Below are positions 8,391-16,969 of a DNA stretch of 64,000 nt, in pieces. The position numbers were made by a program, and so were the translations under genes. The stretch covers positions 1-64,000 of the forward strand of contig NZ_JBFNEH010000015.1 of the NCBI RefSeq assembly GCF_040797425.1, written 5' to 3'. The notes under the pieces were generated by a model that saw nothing but the letters and a program-made list of their open reading frames with translations, was not told the origin of the DNA and ran no database searches. Position 1 is the stretch's first letter, and each line of letters starts with the position of its first letter. The stretch is from Symbiobacterium sp040797425. GTDB taxonomy: Bacteria > Bacillota > Sulfobacillia > Symbiobacteriales > Symbiobacteriaceae.

Positions 8391-8397
8391 TCCTGCT

Positions 8398-9996
8398 TCA
8401 GCTCGCCGCCTTCACGGCGAAGCCCTCGTAGCCTTTCGCCGCCACGTCGTCGCAGATCTGGCGGTAGTTGCCCACCCCTCCCACATAGGGATAGAAAATG
8501 CGGGGCTTGCCGGGGATGTTCGCCCCCACATACCAGGAGTTGGCCTTCGGGTAAAGCGTCGCCTCGGCCACCTCGGTGACGTGCCTCACCCAGCCCTCCT
8601 CGGTCTGCTCCTCCGCTTCGATCACCTGCAGGTCGCGCTCCCGCATGTGCCGGATGCAGTCGGTGATCCAGTCCACGTGCTGCTCGATGGAGACCGGCAT
8701 GTTGCTGAGCACCGACGGGCTCTGCGGCCCCGTAATCATGAACATGTTGGGGAAGCCGGCCGTGGCCAGGCCGAGGTAGGTGCGGGGGCCCTCCGCCCAC
8801 TTCTCCCGGAGTGAGAGGCCGTTTCGGCCGCGGATGCCCATGCGCAGCAGGCTGCCCGTCATGGCGTCGAAGCCCGTGGCGAAGATGATGGCGTCCAGCT
8901 CATACTCCGCCTCGGCCGTGCGCAGCCCCGTGGGAGTAATGGCGACGATCGGTGCGCGGCGCACGTCCACCAGGGTGACGTTCTCCCGGTTGAACGCCTC
9001 GTAGTAGCCGTGCTCCAGCGGCGGCCGCTTGGTGGCGAAGGGGTGGTCGTAAGGCATGAGCAGTTGGGCCACCTGCGGCTCCTTCACCACTTGCCGGATG
9101 TGGTTCCGGATGAACTCGGCCGCGGCGGCGTTGGACTCCTGGTTCACCGTAAGGTCATTGAAGGCGAAGAGGAACCAGAAGCCGCCCTTCTCCCAGGCCT
9201 GTGCAAAGATCCGCTCCCGCTCCTCGGGCGAGACGGCCATGGCCGACAGGTCCGGCGGCACCATGTAGTGGCCGGCCGGGGACCGGCGGGCGGTCTCCCA
9301 CACCTCGTCGTACTTTGCCTTCACCTCCCGAATGAACTCCGGGTCCAGGGGCCGGTTGCGGCCGGGGATGGCGAAGTTTGGGGTGCGCTGGAAGACGTAG
9401 ACGTGCGCCGCCTCCCTGGCCACCTCGGGCAGCACCTGGATGCCTGTCGCCCCTGTGCCGATGAGGCCCACCCGCTGGCCGGTGAAGTCCACCTTCTCGT
9501 GCGGCCACTCGCCGGTGTGATACCACTTGCCCTGGAACGACTCCAGCCCGGGGAAGTTCGGGATGTGGGCGGCGGAGAGGCAGCCTACCGCGGTGATGAA
9601 GAACCGGGCGGTGGTCACCTCGCCGTCGTCGGTCTGGATCTCCCACAGGTTCTTCTCCTCGTTCCAGGCGGCCGCGGTCACCCGGGTGTCGAACTCAATG
9701 TCCCGACGCAGGTCGAACCGGTCTGCCACATGCTGCAGGTACCGCAGGATCTCGGGCTGGGCCGGGTACCGCTCCGACCACTCCCACTCCTTCAGGAGTT
9801 CCTTGGAGAAGGAGTAGCAGTAGACGTGGCTCTCCGAGTCACAGCGGGCGCCGGGGTACCGGTTCCAGTACCAAGTGCCGCCCACGTCGCCGCCCGCCTC
9901 GAAGACCAGGGTCGAGAGGCCCAACTCCCGCACGCGGTAGAGCATGTACAGCCCCGAAAAACCGGCACCCACCACCACGGCGTCGAAGTGCCGCAT
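8398..9996 (-). CDS. Flavin-containing Baeyer-Villiger monooxygenase (cyclohexanone monooxygenase-like)
   Basis: 532-residue FAD- and NADPH-dependent enzyme expected to insert oxygen next to a ketone, giving an ester or lactone. Visible: the FAD-binding GAGFSG near the N-terminus (VVVGAGFSGLY), a GGTWYWNRYPG block, the type I Baeyer-Villiger fingerprint FQGKWYHTGEWP (FxGxxxHxxxW, about residue 160) and the second Rossmann motif GTGATG (about 185). The length is normal for the class. ATG at 9996 follows AAGGGGGG. The esterase gene lies 30 bases upstream on the same strand, so the pair is probably one transcript: ketone to ester to acid plus alcohol. The substrate is unknown. The need for O2 implies at least microaerobic life. 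Confidence 0.9.
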   Translation of the reverse strand: MRHFDAVVVGAGFSGLYMLYRVRELGLSTLVFEAGGDVGGTWYWNRYPGARCDSESHVYCYSFSKELLKEWEWSERYPAQPEILRYLQHVADRFDLRRDIEFDTRVTAAAWNEEKNLWEIQTDDGEVTTARFFITAVGCLSAAHIPNFPGLESFQGKWYHTGEWPHEKVDFTGQRVGLIGTGATGIQVLPEVAREAAHVYVFQRTPNFAIPGRNRPLDPEFIREVKAKYDEVWETARRSPAGHYMVPPDLSAMAVSPEERERIFAQAWEKGGFWFLFAFNDLTVNQESNAAAAEFIRNHIRQVVKEPQVAQLLMPYDHPFATKRPPLEHGYYEAFNRENVTLVDVRRAPIVAITPTGLRTAEAEYELDAIIFATGFDAMTGSLLRMGIRGRNGLSLREKWAEGPRTYLGLATAGFPNMFMITGPQSPSVLSNMPVSIEQHVDWITDCIRHMRERDLQVIEAEEQTEEGWVRHVTEVAEATLYPKANSWYVGANIPGKPRIFYPYVGGVGNYRQICDDVAAKGYEGFAVKAAS

Positions 9997-10026
9997 GTTC
10001 CGGTCCCCCCTTCCCAGGCCGCGCCT

Positions 10027-10959
10027 CTACTCGGCGGCGAAGGCCAGACGCAGCTGGGCCGCCGCCTCCTCCAGCGCCTGCCTGCCGGCCGGCATGGCGT
10101 CCAGCAGGGTGCAGAAGCCGTGGATCTGGCCCAGGAACCGCTTCACCGTGACGGTGTTGCCGGCCGCTGCCAGCTTCTGTGCGTAGGCCTCGCCCTCGTC
10201 CCTGAGCGGGTCGAACTCGGCGGTGATGACGAAGGCCGGGGGCAGATCGGAGGCGTCCGCCACCTGCAGCGGGGAGGCCCGCCAGTCCTTCCCGTCGGCC
10301 TCGGTGCCCAGGTAGTGGTTCCAGAACCACTGCATCATGGCCGTGGTGAGGAAGTAGTCCGCCCCGTTCTCCCGGTAGGACTGGGTCTCGAAGTTGTGGT
10401 CGGTCACCGGGTAGATGAGCACCTGGTAGGCGATCTGCGGATAGCCCTTCTCCCGGGCCATCAGCGAGACCACCGCCGCCAGGTTGCCGCCGGCGCTGTC
10501 GCCCGCCACTGCGATACGCCGCGGGTCGCCGCCGAAGCTGCGGGCATTCTCGGCCGCCCAGGCCGTGGCGGCGTAACAGTCCTCCGCGGCCGCCGGGAAC
10601 TTGTGCTCCGGCGCCAGCCGGTAGTCCACCGAGACCACGATCGCCCCGGCCCGGTTCGCCAGCAGCGCACAGGTGGCGTGCACCGTGTCCGGGCTGCCGA
10701 TCACCCACCCGCCGCCGTGGAAGTACAGGAGCACCGGGAACGGGCCCTCCCCGGCGGGGGTGTAGATGCGGACCGGAATCTCCCCGGCAGGCCCGGGAAT
10801 CGTCCGGTCCACGATGCTCGCCACCGGCTCCACCTCGGCGTGGGCGCTCAGCTGCGCGGCCATCGCCCTCGCCTCCGCCGGCGGCAGGTCGTTCAGCGCC
10901 GGGCCACCCACCTCGGCCAGCTGCTTCAGGAAGGCCTCGGCCTCCTTGCTCAGCGGCAT
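10027..10959 (-). CDS. Alpha/beta hydrolase, hormone-sensitive-lipase (family IV) esterase
   Basis: 310-residue esterase. The oxyanion-hole motif HGGGW (about residue 81) and the nucleophile block GDSAGG (about 152) place it in family IV; the catalytic Asp is probably in EFDPLRDEG (about 250) and the His in GQIHGF (about 277). It hydrolyses short-chain carboxylic esters in the cytosol (no signal peptide). ATG at 10959 follows GAGAGGAGAC. It is the first gene of a pair with the Baeyer-Villiger monooxygenase, whose ester products it could cleave. An eight-base inverted repeat lies just upstream (10988-11011). Confidence 0.92.
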   Translation of the reverse strand: MPLSKEAEAFLKQLAEVGGPALNDLPPAEARAMAAQLSAHAEVEPVASIVDRTIPGPAGEIPVRIYTPAGEGPFPVLLYFHGGGWVIGSPDTVHATCALLANRAGAIVVSVDYRLAPEHKFPAAAEDCYAATAWAAENARSFGGDPRRIAVAGDSAGGNLAAVVSLMAREKGYPQIAYQVLIYPVTDHNFETQSYRENGADYFLTTAMMQWFWNHYLGTEADGKDWRASPLQVADASDLPPAFVITAEFDPLRDEGEAYAQKLAAAGNTVTVKRFLGQIHGFCTLLDAMPAGRQALEEAAAQLRLAFAAE

Positions 10960-10987
10960 GCGTCTCCTCTCCCTTCTTCTCCGTCAT

Positions 10988-11011
10988 CGGGCGTGGTGGT
11001 GGACACGCCCG
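10988..11011. repeat. Inverted repeat in the divergent esterase/phosphatase promoter region
   Basis: CGGGCGTG and CACGCCCG, eight bases each, around an eight-base centre. It lies 29 bases upstream of the esterase start and could be an operator or a leader hairpin. No regulator gene is adjacent. Confidence 0.35.
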
Positions 11012-11064
11012 GTACACAGATATGCGGTGGCAATGGCGGAAATTCGTGGGAAACGCCGCCCACT

Positions 11065-11093
11065 TTGACCGTTGCGGAGGTCGGATTTATACT
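11065..11093 (+). promoter_or_regulatory. Sigma-A-type promoter of the phosphatase/acetyltransferase gene
   Basis: TTGACC (11065-11070), a 17-base spacer and TATACT (11088-11093), about 35 bases before the GTG start at 11129. It is close to consensus. Confidence 0.75.
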
Positions 11094-11128
11094 CAAACTA
11101 TGCAACGTTTTAAGGAAGGAGCATACGC

Positions 11129-12025
11129 GTGAAAACATACATCGCCCTGATGCGACACGGGGTGACCGACTGGAACTACGACGGCCGGGCCCAGGGGCAT
11201 ACCGACATTCCCCTCAACGCCGAGGGGAAGTGGCAGGCGGAAGCGGCCGGCGCCCGCCTGGCGACGGAGCACTGGGACGCGGTCTACAGCAGCGACCTGG
11301 TGCGCGCCCGTGAAACCGCGCTGGCGCTCTGCCGCCGGACCGGAAACGAACTCATCACCGACCCGCGGCTCCGGGAGCGGTTCATCGGCCCTGCGGAGGG
11401 TCTGACCAAGGTCGAGCGGGACGTGCTCTGGCCCGGGCTCTCGCTGGGGGAGATTCCCGGCGTCGAGTCCAACGAAAAGCTGGCGGAGCGGGGCGAGGCG
11501 ATCTTCACCGAGATCGCCCGGCGGCATCCGGGCCAGCGGGTGCTCATCGTGACCCACGGCGGGCTGATCGCCCATTTCCTGCAGCGCGCCGTGGGCGCGC
11601 CGATCGCGATCGCGCGCAACACAGGCGTCATCCCAATCGTCTATGACGGGCAGGGGTTCACCCTGGCCGGAGAACAGGATTACCGCCACCTGCTGATCGA
11701 CGGGGTGGAGTACAGCGGCGAGAAGCACCGGCTCCTGGGGATCGCCCGCGCGGGCGGGCTGCCGGGGATCGGGCTCGATCACGCCGAGGCCGAGCGCATG
11801 ATCCTTTTCTCCTCCGCGGTGGAGTCCGCGTGGGTGGACGACCGCCTGGTGGGCTACGCCCGGGCCTTCACGGACCGGGTACGCTACGGCTACATCGACT
11901 TGCTTTACAGCGCCCCGGGATACGGCCGGACGGGCGAGATGATGCGCCGCCGGCTGGCGGAGCGCTTCCCCTCCGTGCGATTCGAACTGGTGGCCCGGCG
12001 GACGCAGAAGGCCACCGGCGCCTGA
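11129..12025 (+). CDS. Histidine phosphatase domain fused to a GNAT-like domain
   Basis: 298 residues. The first 200 or so form a phosphoglycerate-mutase-type histidine phosphatase: the phospho-acceptor motif MRHG (residues 8-11), an Arg/Glu pair in the middle (LRERF) and the second His in THGG (about 151). Residues 205-298 do not belong to that family: VESAWVDDRLVGYARAFTD and APGYGRTGEMMRRR look like the core of a small GNAT acetyltransferase with the acetyl-CoA loop. The phosphatase substrate is unknown. GTG at 11129 has AAGGAAGGAG upstream and a near-consensus promoter. The class A PBP gene follows within 70 bases and is probably co-transcribed. Confidence 0.85.
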   Translation: MKTYIALMRHGVTDWNYDGRAQGHTDIPLNAEGKWQAEAAGARLATEHWDAVYSSDLVRARETALALCRRTGNELITDPRLRERFIGPAEGLTKVERDVLWPGLSLGEIPGVESNEKLAERGEAIFTEIARRHPGQRVLIVTHGGLIAHFLQRAVGAPIAIARNTGVIPIVYDGQGFTLAGEQDYRHLLIDGVEYSGEKHRLLGIARAGGLPGIGLDHAEAERMILFSSAVESAWVDDRLVGYARAFTDRVRYGYIDLLYSAPGYGRTGEMMRRRLAERFPSVRFELVARRTQKATGA

Positions 12026-12092
12026 AGGAGTGCACCCTCACGCGACCGGCTGCCCGCTTCCACCGGTTGCAGCAACTCGGGAGGTGGAGCCT

Positions 12093-14765
12093 GTGTCGCA
12101 CTCGACAGACGGAACCAACCGGCGGCGGGCCAGCCGCCGACCGGTGAAGATTTCGTGGCGGCGGTGGGCGCGCCGCGCCGTCCTGGCAGGCGCGCTGGCC
12201 GCCGCTGCATGGCTTCTGTTCTGCATCGTCTCCGCACTCGTCGCCTTCGCAGCCCTGCCCTGGGGCGGGCTGGCGGCGGGACAGCCATCGGTGGTCTACG
12301 CGGCGGACGGCAGCGAGATCGGACCGCTCACTGCCTACGCCTACCAGGTTCCGGTCACCCTGGACGAACTCCCGCCCGCCGTGGCCCAGGCCTTCGTGGC
12401 CTCGGAAGACATCCGCTTCTACCAGCACCACGGCGTGGACCCTCGGGGCATCGCCCGGGCGATCATCACCAACCTGCGGGAGCGGGCCATCGCCGAGGGC
12501 GGCAGCACCATCACGCAGCAGGTGGCCCGCAACACGTTCCTCACCCAGCGCCAGACGCTGACCCGCAAGGTCCGCGAGGCCGTGCTCGCCCTGCTGCTGG
12601 AGGCGCGCTTTGAGAAGGATGAGATCCTCGCCCTCTACCTGAACCAGCTCTACATGGGCCACGGCACCTACGGTGTGGGCGCCGCCGCCCGCCTCTACTT
12701 CAACAAGGACGCGTCCGAACTCACCCTGGGCGAGGCGGCCACGCTCGCGGGCATCGCCCCTGCGCCCGAAGCGTTCAGCCCGCTGCGGGATCCCGAGGCG
12801 GCCCGGGTGCGGCGCGACGCCGTCCTGGACCGCATGGTGGCCGCCGGTTACCTCACGCCGGAGGAGGCGGAGGCCGAGAAGGCGCAGCCGCTCGCCGTGT
12901 CGCAGGGCGAGGTGGAGCCGGCAGCCTCCCACCCCTGGTACATGGACGAGGTGCGCAGCGAGCTGCGCGAGCGCTTCGGCCTGAAGGCGGAGCAGGTCGC
13001 CCTCATGGGCCTGCGCATCCACACCGGCATGGACCCGGTGCTGCAGGAAGCGGCGGAGGCACTGCTGGCCGAGCGCATCTTCCCGGCCAACACCCCCGAC
13101 GGTGTGGAGGCGGCCTTCGCCGCGGTGGACCCGCGCAGCGGCGACGTGCTGGCCCTGGTGGGCGGGCGGGAGTACCCGCCCGGCGGCGGCCTGAACCGGG
13201 CCAGCCGGGGCCGGGTGTCGCCGGGGTCGGTGCTGAAGCCGGTGGTGGTCTACGCCCCGGCCATCGAGTACGCCGGGATGACGCCTGAGAGCACCGTGCT
13301 GGACGAACCCCTGAACGTGAACGGCTGGGAGCCGCAGAACTGGGACCACCAGTTCCGCGGCGAGGTGACCCTGCGGGAGGCGGCCCGCCTTTCCCTGAAC
13401 ATCCCGGCCATCCGGCTGATGGACCAGGTGGGCGTGGAGCGGGCCCGGGCTTTCGCCAAGCGCCTGGGCATCCCCGTCACGGACGCGGACCGCGGCCTGA
13501 CCCTCGCCCTGGGCGCCATGGCCGAGGGGGTGAGTCCGCTGGAACTGGCCGGCGCCTACCAGGCCTTCGCCAACGGCGGAACCTACCGCACCCCGCACCT
13601 GATCACGATGGTGGAGACCGCCGACGGCCGGGTCCTGCGCGGCCGGGAGGTCCGAGCCCGGCAGGTGATGCGGCCGGAGACGGCCCACGCGGTGACCGAC
13701 ATGCTCACCACCGTCGTCCAGCAGGGCACGGGCACCGGTGCGCTCCTCGACCGCCCCATGGCCGGCAAGACCGGCACTGTGGAGCTGCCGCAGGGCGACG
13801 CGTTTGCGGGCCTCTCAGGCAACTCGGCCGCCTGGTTCGTGGGCTACACGCCGGACGTGGTCGCCAGCGTCTGGGTGGGCTACGACCAGGTGGACCCGAC
13901 GCACTACCTGCCGCCCGAGGTGAACGGCTCCACCTACCCCACCTGGATCTGGCGGCAGGTCGTGGGCACGGCGCTGGCGGGCCGGCCGGTGCTCGCCTTC
14001 CCCGGCCCTGACGGCGGGGCTCCACAGGTCGTGGAGTCGCCGGTGCAGGAGGAACCTGCGGAACCCGCAACGCCCGAGCCGCCGGCGGAGGAGCCGGCGC
14101 AGCCGGTGCTGCCCGCGATCGTGGACCTTGCGGCCTCCCCCGGGCCGCAGCCCGGTTCCGTCAACCTCACCTGGCGGGCCGAGGGCGGCAACGCGGCGGC
14201 CGCGGGGGCTCAGTTCCGGATCCTCCGCAGCAGTGCGGCCGCAGCGGCCGCGACCGAGGCCCAGGTGGTGGCCACGGTGGCCGGCCCGCCCTTCCTGGAC
14301 GTGCTGGCCGAGCCCGGCATCTACGTCTACTGGGTCGTGGCGGTCGACCCCGCCACCGGTGCGATGGGCCAGCCCTCCGCCCCGCTTCCGGTGGAGGTGC
14401 GGATGGAGGAGCCCGGCGGCGAGCCGCCCGGTCCGGGCAACGAGGGCCCCGAAGAGCCGGGGGAGGAAGAGCCCGGCGACGTGGGGCCCGGTGGAGAATC
14501 CGGCGGTGAGGAACCGGGCGAGCCGGGGGAGGAGGAACCCGTGACTGGGGAGCCGGGCAGCGGCGAGCCGGGCCCCGAGCAGCCCGCGAACGGGCACCCA
14601 AGTGGTCGAGAGGCGGGCGAGGGGACTCCCGACGAGGGCACGCCCGCTGAAGGGGCCCGGGCGGGCGGCTCCCCCGGTCAGGGGCCGCAGCAAGGAGGAA
14701 CTCCGGGTAACGGAGGCTCCGGCACTGAGCCCGGCGAGAAAGGCCCCGGCAGCGAAACCCGCTGA
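12093..14765 (+). CDS. Class A penicillin-binding protein (PBP1a-type) with FN3-like region and acidic tail
   Basis: 890 residues from GTG at 12093, which follows GGGAGGTGG; an in-frame GTG at 12030 lacks a ribosome-binding site. Order: a basic cytosolic start, one transmembrane helix (about 25-50), a glycosyltransferase domain (EDIRFYQHHGVD with catalytic Glu, then GGSTITQQ) and a transpeptidase domain with SVLK (about 377), SLN (about 438) and KTG (about 555). A fibronectin-III-like stretch and a tail of more than 130 residues rich in Gly, Glu and Pro follow. It polymerises and cross-links peptidoglycan on the outer face of the membrane. The tail resembles wall-spanning regions of other Gram-positive PBPs. 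Probably co-transcribed with the phosphatase fusion gene. Confidence 0.94.
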   Translation: MSHSTDGTNRRRASRRPVKISWRRWARRAVLAGALAAAAWLLFCIVSALVAFAALPWGGLAAGQPSVVYAADGSEIGPLTAYAYQVPVTLDELPPAVAQAFVASEDIRFYQHHGVDPRGIARAIITNLRERAIAEGGSTITQQVARNTFLTQRQTLTRKVREAVLALLLEARFEKDEILALYLNQLYMGHGTYGVGAAARLYFNKDASELTLGEAATLAGIAPAPEAFSPLRDPEAARVRRDAVLDRMVAAGYLTPEEAEAEKAQPLAVSQGEVEPAASHPWYMDEVRSELRERFGLKAEQVALMGLRIHTGMDPVLQEAAEALLAERIFPANTPDGVEAAFAAVDPRSGDVLALVGGREYPPGGGLNRASRGRVSPGSVLKPVVVYAPAIEYAGMTPESTVLDEPLNVNGWEPQNWDHQFRGEVTLREAARLSLNIPAIRLMDQVGVERARAFAKRLGIPVTDADRGLTLALGAMAEGVSPLELAGAYQAFANGGTYRTPHLITMVETADGRVLRGREVRARQVMRPETAHAVTDMLTTVVQQGTGTGALLDRPMAGKTGTVELPQGDAFAGLSGNSAAWFVGYTPDVVASVWVGYDQVDPTHYLPPEVNGSTYPTWIWRQVVGTALAGRPVLAFPGPDGGAPQVVESPVQEEPAEPATPEPPAEEPAQPVLPAIVDLAASPGPQPGSVNLTWRAEGGNAAAAGAQFRILRSSAAAAAATEAQVVATVAGPPFLDVLAEPGIYVYWVVAVDPATGAMGQPSAPLPVEVRMEEPGGEPPGPGNEGPEEPGEEEPGDVGPGGESGGEEPGEPGEEEPVTGEPGSGEPGPEQPANGHPSGREAGEGTPDEGTPAEGARAGGSPGQGPQQGGTPGNGGSGTEPGEKGPGSETR

Positions 14766-14772
14766 ACGCGCA

Positions 14773-14803
14773 GGAACCCGGCGGTAACGTTCCGCCGGGT
14801 TCC
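14773..14803. terminator. Hairpin between convergent PBP and VOC genes
   Basis: Perfect twelve-pair stem GGAACCCGGCGG/CCGCCGGGTTCC with a seven-base loop in the 65-base gap between converging genes. No T-tract follows on either strand; bidirectional termination is inferred. Confidence 0.6.
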
Positions 14804-14830
14804 GCGCGCGTGACCTGGTCCGCCCGTAGC

Positions 14831-15712
14831 CTAACCCTTCACCAGCGAGAGCCGCACCCCCAGGGTGTGCGCCGGATCCACCTGCACCGTGCCGGAAGGC
14901 AATCGGTTGACGGCCACGCCCCGGACTTCCAGTTGATCGGCTGCGGCGGCGGTGTCGGGAACGGTGATGGCGATGCTGTGCACGCCGTAGCCGCGCTCGG
15001 CCACGAAGGATGCCACCGGGCTATCGGCGCTGCGGGGTGCGATCACCTCGATCAGCCCCCGCTTCAGCGGGAAGAAGATCCGGTCGGCCTGCCGGCTCGG
15101 GCAGACCGACGGGCCGCCCTCCGGCTCCAGCCCGTAGCCGTCCCGGAAATAGGCCACCCCCTCCTCCAGCGTGGGGAAGGCGAAGGCGAGCCGGTTGATA
15201 GCGCCGTACTGCAACGGGTGCGGCAACAGGTCGGAATCCCCTGCGAGCTTCCGCCGCTTCTCCTCCCCGTCGCTGTCGTGCTGGATCAGGAAGGGATTGA
15301 CCGCCCTTCCGCCTGCGACCCGGAACGCCCTCCAGGTGCGGCTCCGCCCGCCAGGGGTGACCAGTTCCCCGTCCCAGGGCTCCTCCGGTCGCAGCGGCGT
15401 GATGCCCTCGTCCATCCGACCGCGGAAGGCGGCCAGGTCGGCCTCCAGGTCGTCGCTGGCCAGGGCGAAGGTGAAGAGCCCCGGCCCGAAACGGTCCAGG
15501 TGGTCCACCAGTGCCGGCCAGGCTGCCGCAGGGTCCCGGACGGCGATGAGCTCCAGGTACTCCGGGTCCAGCACCGCCAGCCGGTTGGCGGTGCCGCGCC
15601 CGGGATGCTCTCCGCCCGCCGTGATGAAGAACCGGAGCCGGCGGTAAAGGTCCGCGGCCTCATCCAGATCGCGCACTGCAATCAACACGTGGTCGATGTG
15701 CGTGATCGCCAT
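14831..15712 (-). CDS. VOC-superfamily (glyoxalase-like) protein
   Basis: 293 residues with two vicinal-oxygen-chelate repeats. The first starts HIDHVLIAVRDLDEA and the second runs from about residue 175 (INRLAFAFPTLEEGV) to the end, with HSIAITVPDT. This build fits the glyoxalase_3 type found with acyl-CoA-metabolising enzymes. Candidate metal ligands are His8 and a C-terminal His/Glu pair. The reaction is unknown: isomerase, dioxygenase and hydrolase activities all occur in the superfamily. ATG at 15712 follows AAGGGGG. It is the last gene of the liv operon, 15 bases after the acyl-CoA dehydrogenase gene, so it probably acts on the imported compound. Confidence 0.82.
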   Translation of the reverse strand: MAITHIDHVLIAVRDLDEAADLYRRLRFFITAGGEHPGRGTANRLAVLDPEYLELIAVRDPAAAWPALVDHLDRFGPGLFTFALASDDLEADLAAFRGRMDEGITPLRPEEPWDGELVTPGGRSRTWRAFRVAGGRAVNPFLIQHDSDGEEKRRKLAGDSDLLPHPLQYGAINRLAFAFPTLEEGVAYFRDGYGLEPEGGPSVCPSRQADRIFFPLKRGLIEVIAPRSADSPVASFVAERGYGVHSIAITVPDTAAAADQLEVRGVAVNRLPSGTVQVDPAHTLGVRLSLVKG

Positions 15713-15727
15713 AACACGACCCCCTTG

Positions 15728-16969
15728 TTACAGAATCTCTGCGGCGGAAGCCCGCCGGGCGAGCGCCGCCCGCGCGGGGCTCCGAAGCACGGCATCCTCC
15801 ATGGGCGGGTTGTGCAGGCCGGCCCGCACATCCCGGTAAAGCCGCTCCAGCGGCAGTTGACGGGAGAGCCCGGCGATGCCCGCCACCCGCATCGCCCGGT
15901 CGACGACCTGCAGGGCGAGGTTCACAGCCAGCACCTTGGCGGCCCCGAGCAGGGGCACCAGGTCGCCGCGCCGCCCCGGCTCCGCGTCCCACCGGTTGGC
16001 CACCGTGTAGAGGGTGGATCCGCCCGCCAGCAGGTCGACCTCGTTCTGACCCAGCAGAGCCTGGATGTGGGGCTGGTCGGCGATGGGACCCGGCAGCGAG
16101 TTGGGCCGGCGGTTCCGGGCATACGCCAGGGCGAAGTCCTGGGCGGCCCGGGCGATGCCCAGGTAGACGGCGGGGATGTGCAGGGCCCAGCCGGCGCCCG
16201 CCCCCATGCCCACCTGGCAGGTGCTGCCGGGGCCGAACTCCTCCAGCAGGTCGTCGTCCTCCACCGTCACGTCCTGCAGGATCAGGTCATGGCTGCCCGT
16301 GGCCCGCATGCCCAGCGCGTCCCAGGTCTCCGCGACGGTCACCCCCGGGCTCTGCATCCGCACGAGGAACCATCCGCCCCGGTCGGACCCCTCGAAGCTG
16401 GCCGAGACCACGGCATAGTCGAGGGCCGGTGCCAGCGAGGTGAAGGACTTGCGCCCCGTCAGAATCCAACCGCCGGGCGCACGCCGGGCGGTTGTGGTCG
16501 GCCGGCCGCCCCGGGACGGGCTGCCGGTCTCCACCTCGCTGGCGGCGGAGTTGATCAGGGCCCCCCGCTCTGCCACGGCGCGGAAGATTCGCTCGGTCGC
16601 GTCAGCGGGCCAGGCTCGCGTCTCGGCCAGCTTCCCGACCACGGCCAGGTGCCAACCAACGGCGAGGGCGGTGGCACCGTCGCCCCGGGCGAGTCGCTCC
16701 TGCGCCAGCAGCATCTCGGTCAGGTTCGCCCCCTCGCCGCCCCACTCCGCGGGCACGGTGAGGCGGGTGTAACCGGCCGCCTTCAGCTCGCTGAAGTTCT
16801 CAAAAGGAAACGTGTTCTCGCGGTCATACAGGGCGGCCCGACCGGCGAACCGGTCAGCCAGTTCGGCGGCCAGGGCGACGAACCGCCGCTGCCGCTCCGT
16901 CTGCACGAACAGGTCTTGCTCCGCAGCCGTCACGGCGGGTACTCCTCCCCGCCAGGTCTGCTCCGTCAT
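15728..16969 (-). CDS. Acyl-CoA-dehydrogenase-family flavoprotein (DszC/SfnB-like)
   Basis: 413 residues with acyl-CoA dehydrogenase fold signatures: VPAEWGGEGANL, the flavin-binding NSAASEVETG, and GRKSFTS. The conserved region near the end is RDVRAGLHNPPMEDAVL. Overall it looks closer to the DszC/SfnB branch, where reduced flavin drives monooxygenation, than to classical dehydrogenases; I cannot settle this by eye. Its ATG overlaps the livF stop codon (ATGA, 16966-16969), so translation is coupled to the transporter. Its place in a transport operon suggests that it starts breakdown of the imported substrate. Confidence 0.85.
   Translation of the reverse strand: MTEQTWRGGVPAVTAAEQDLFVQTERQRRFVALAAELADRFAGRAALYDRENTFPFENFSELKAAGYTRLTVPAEWGGEGANLTEMLLAQERLARGDGATALAVGWHLAVVGKLAETRAWPADATERIFRAVAERGALINSAASEVETGSPSRGGRPTTTARRAPGGWILTGRKSFTSLAPALDYAVVSASFEGSDRGGWFLVRMQSPGVTVAETWDALGMRATGSHDLILQDVTVEDDDLLEEFGPGSTCQVGMGAGAGWALHIPAVYLGIARAAQDFALAYARNRRPNSLPGPIADQPHIQALLGQNEVDLLAGGSTLYTVANRWDAEPGRRGDLVPLLGAAKVLAVNLALQVVDRAMRVAGIAGLSRQLPLERLYRDVRAGLHNPPMEDAVLRSPARAALARRASAAEIL

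Noticed and set aside
12030..12092. Upstream GTG start for the class A PBP
   Set aside because: No ribosome-binding site precedes it, whereas GTG 12093 follows GGGAGGTGG and gives a normal cytosolic start.
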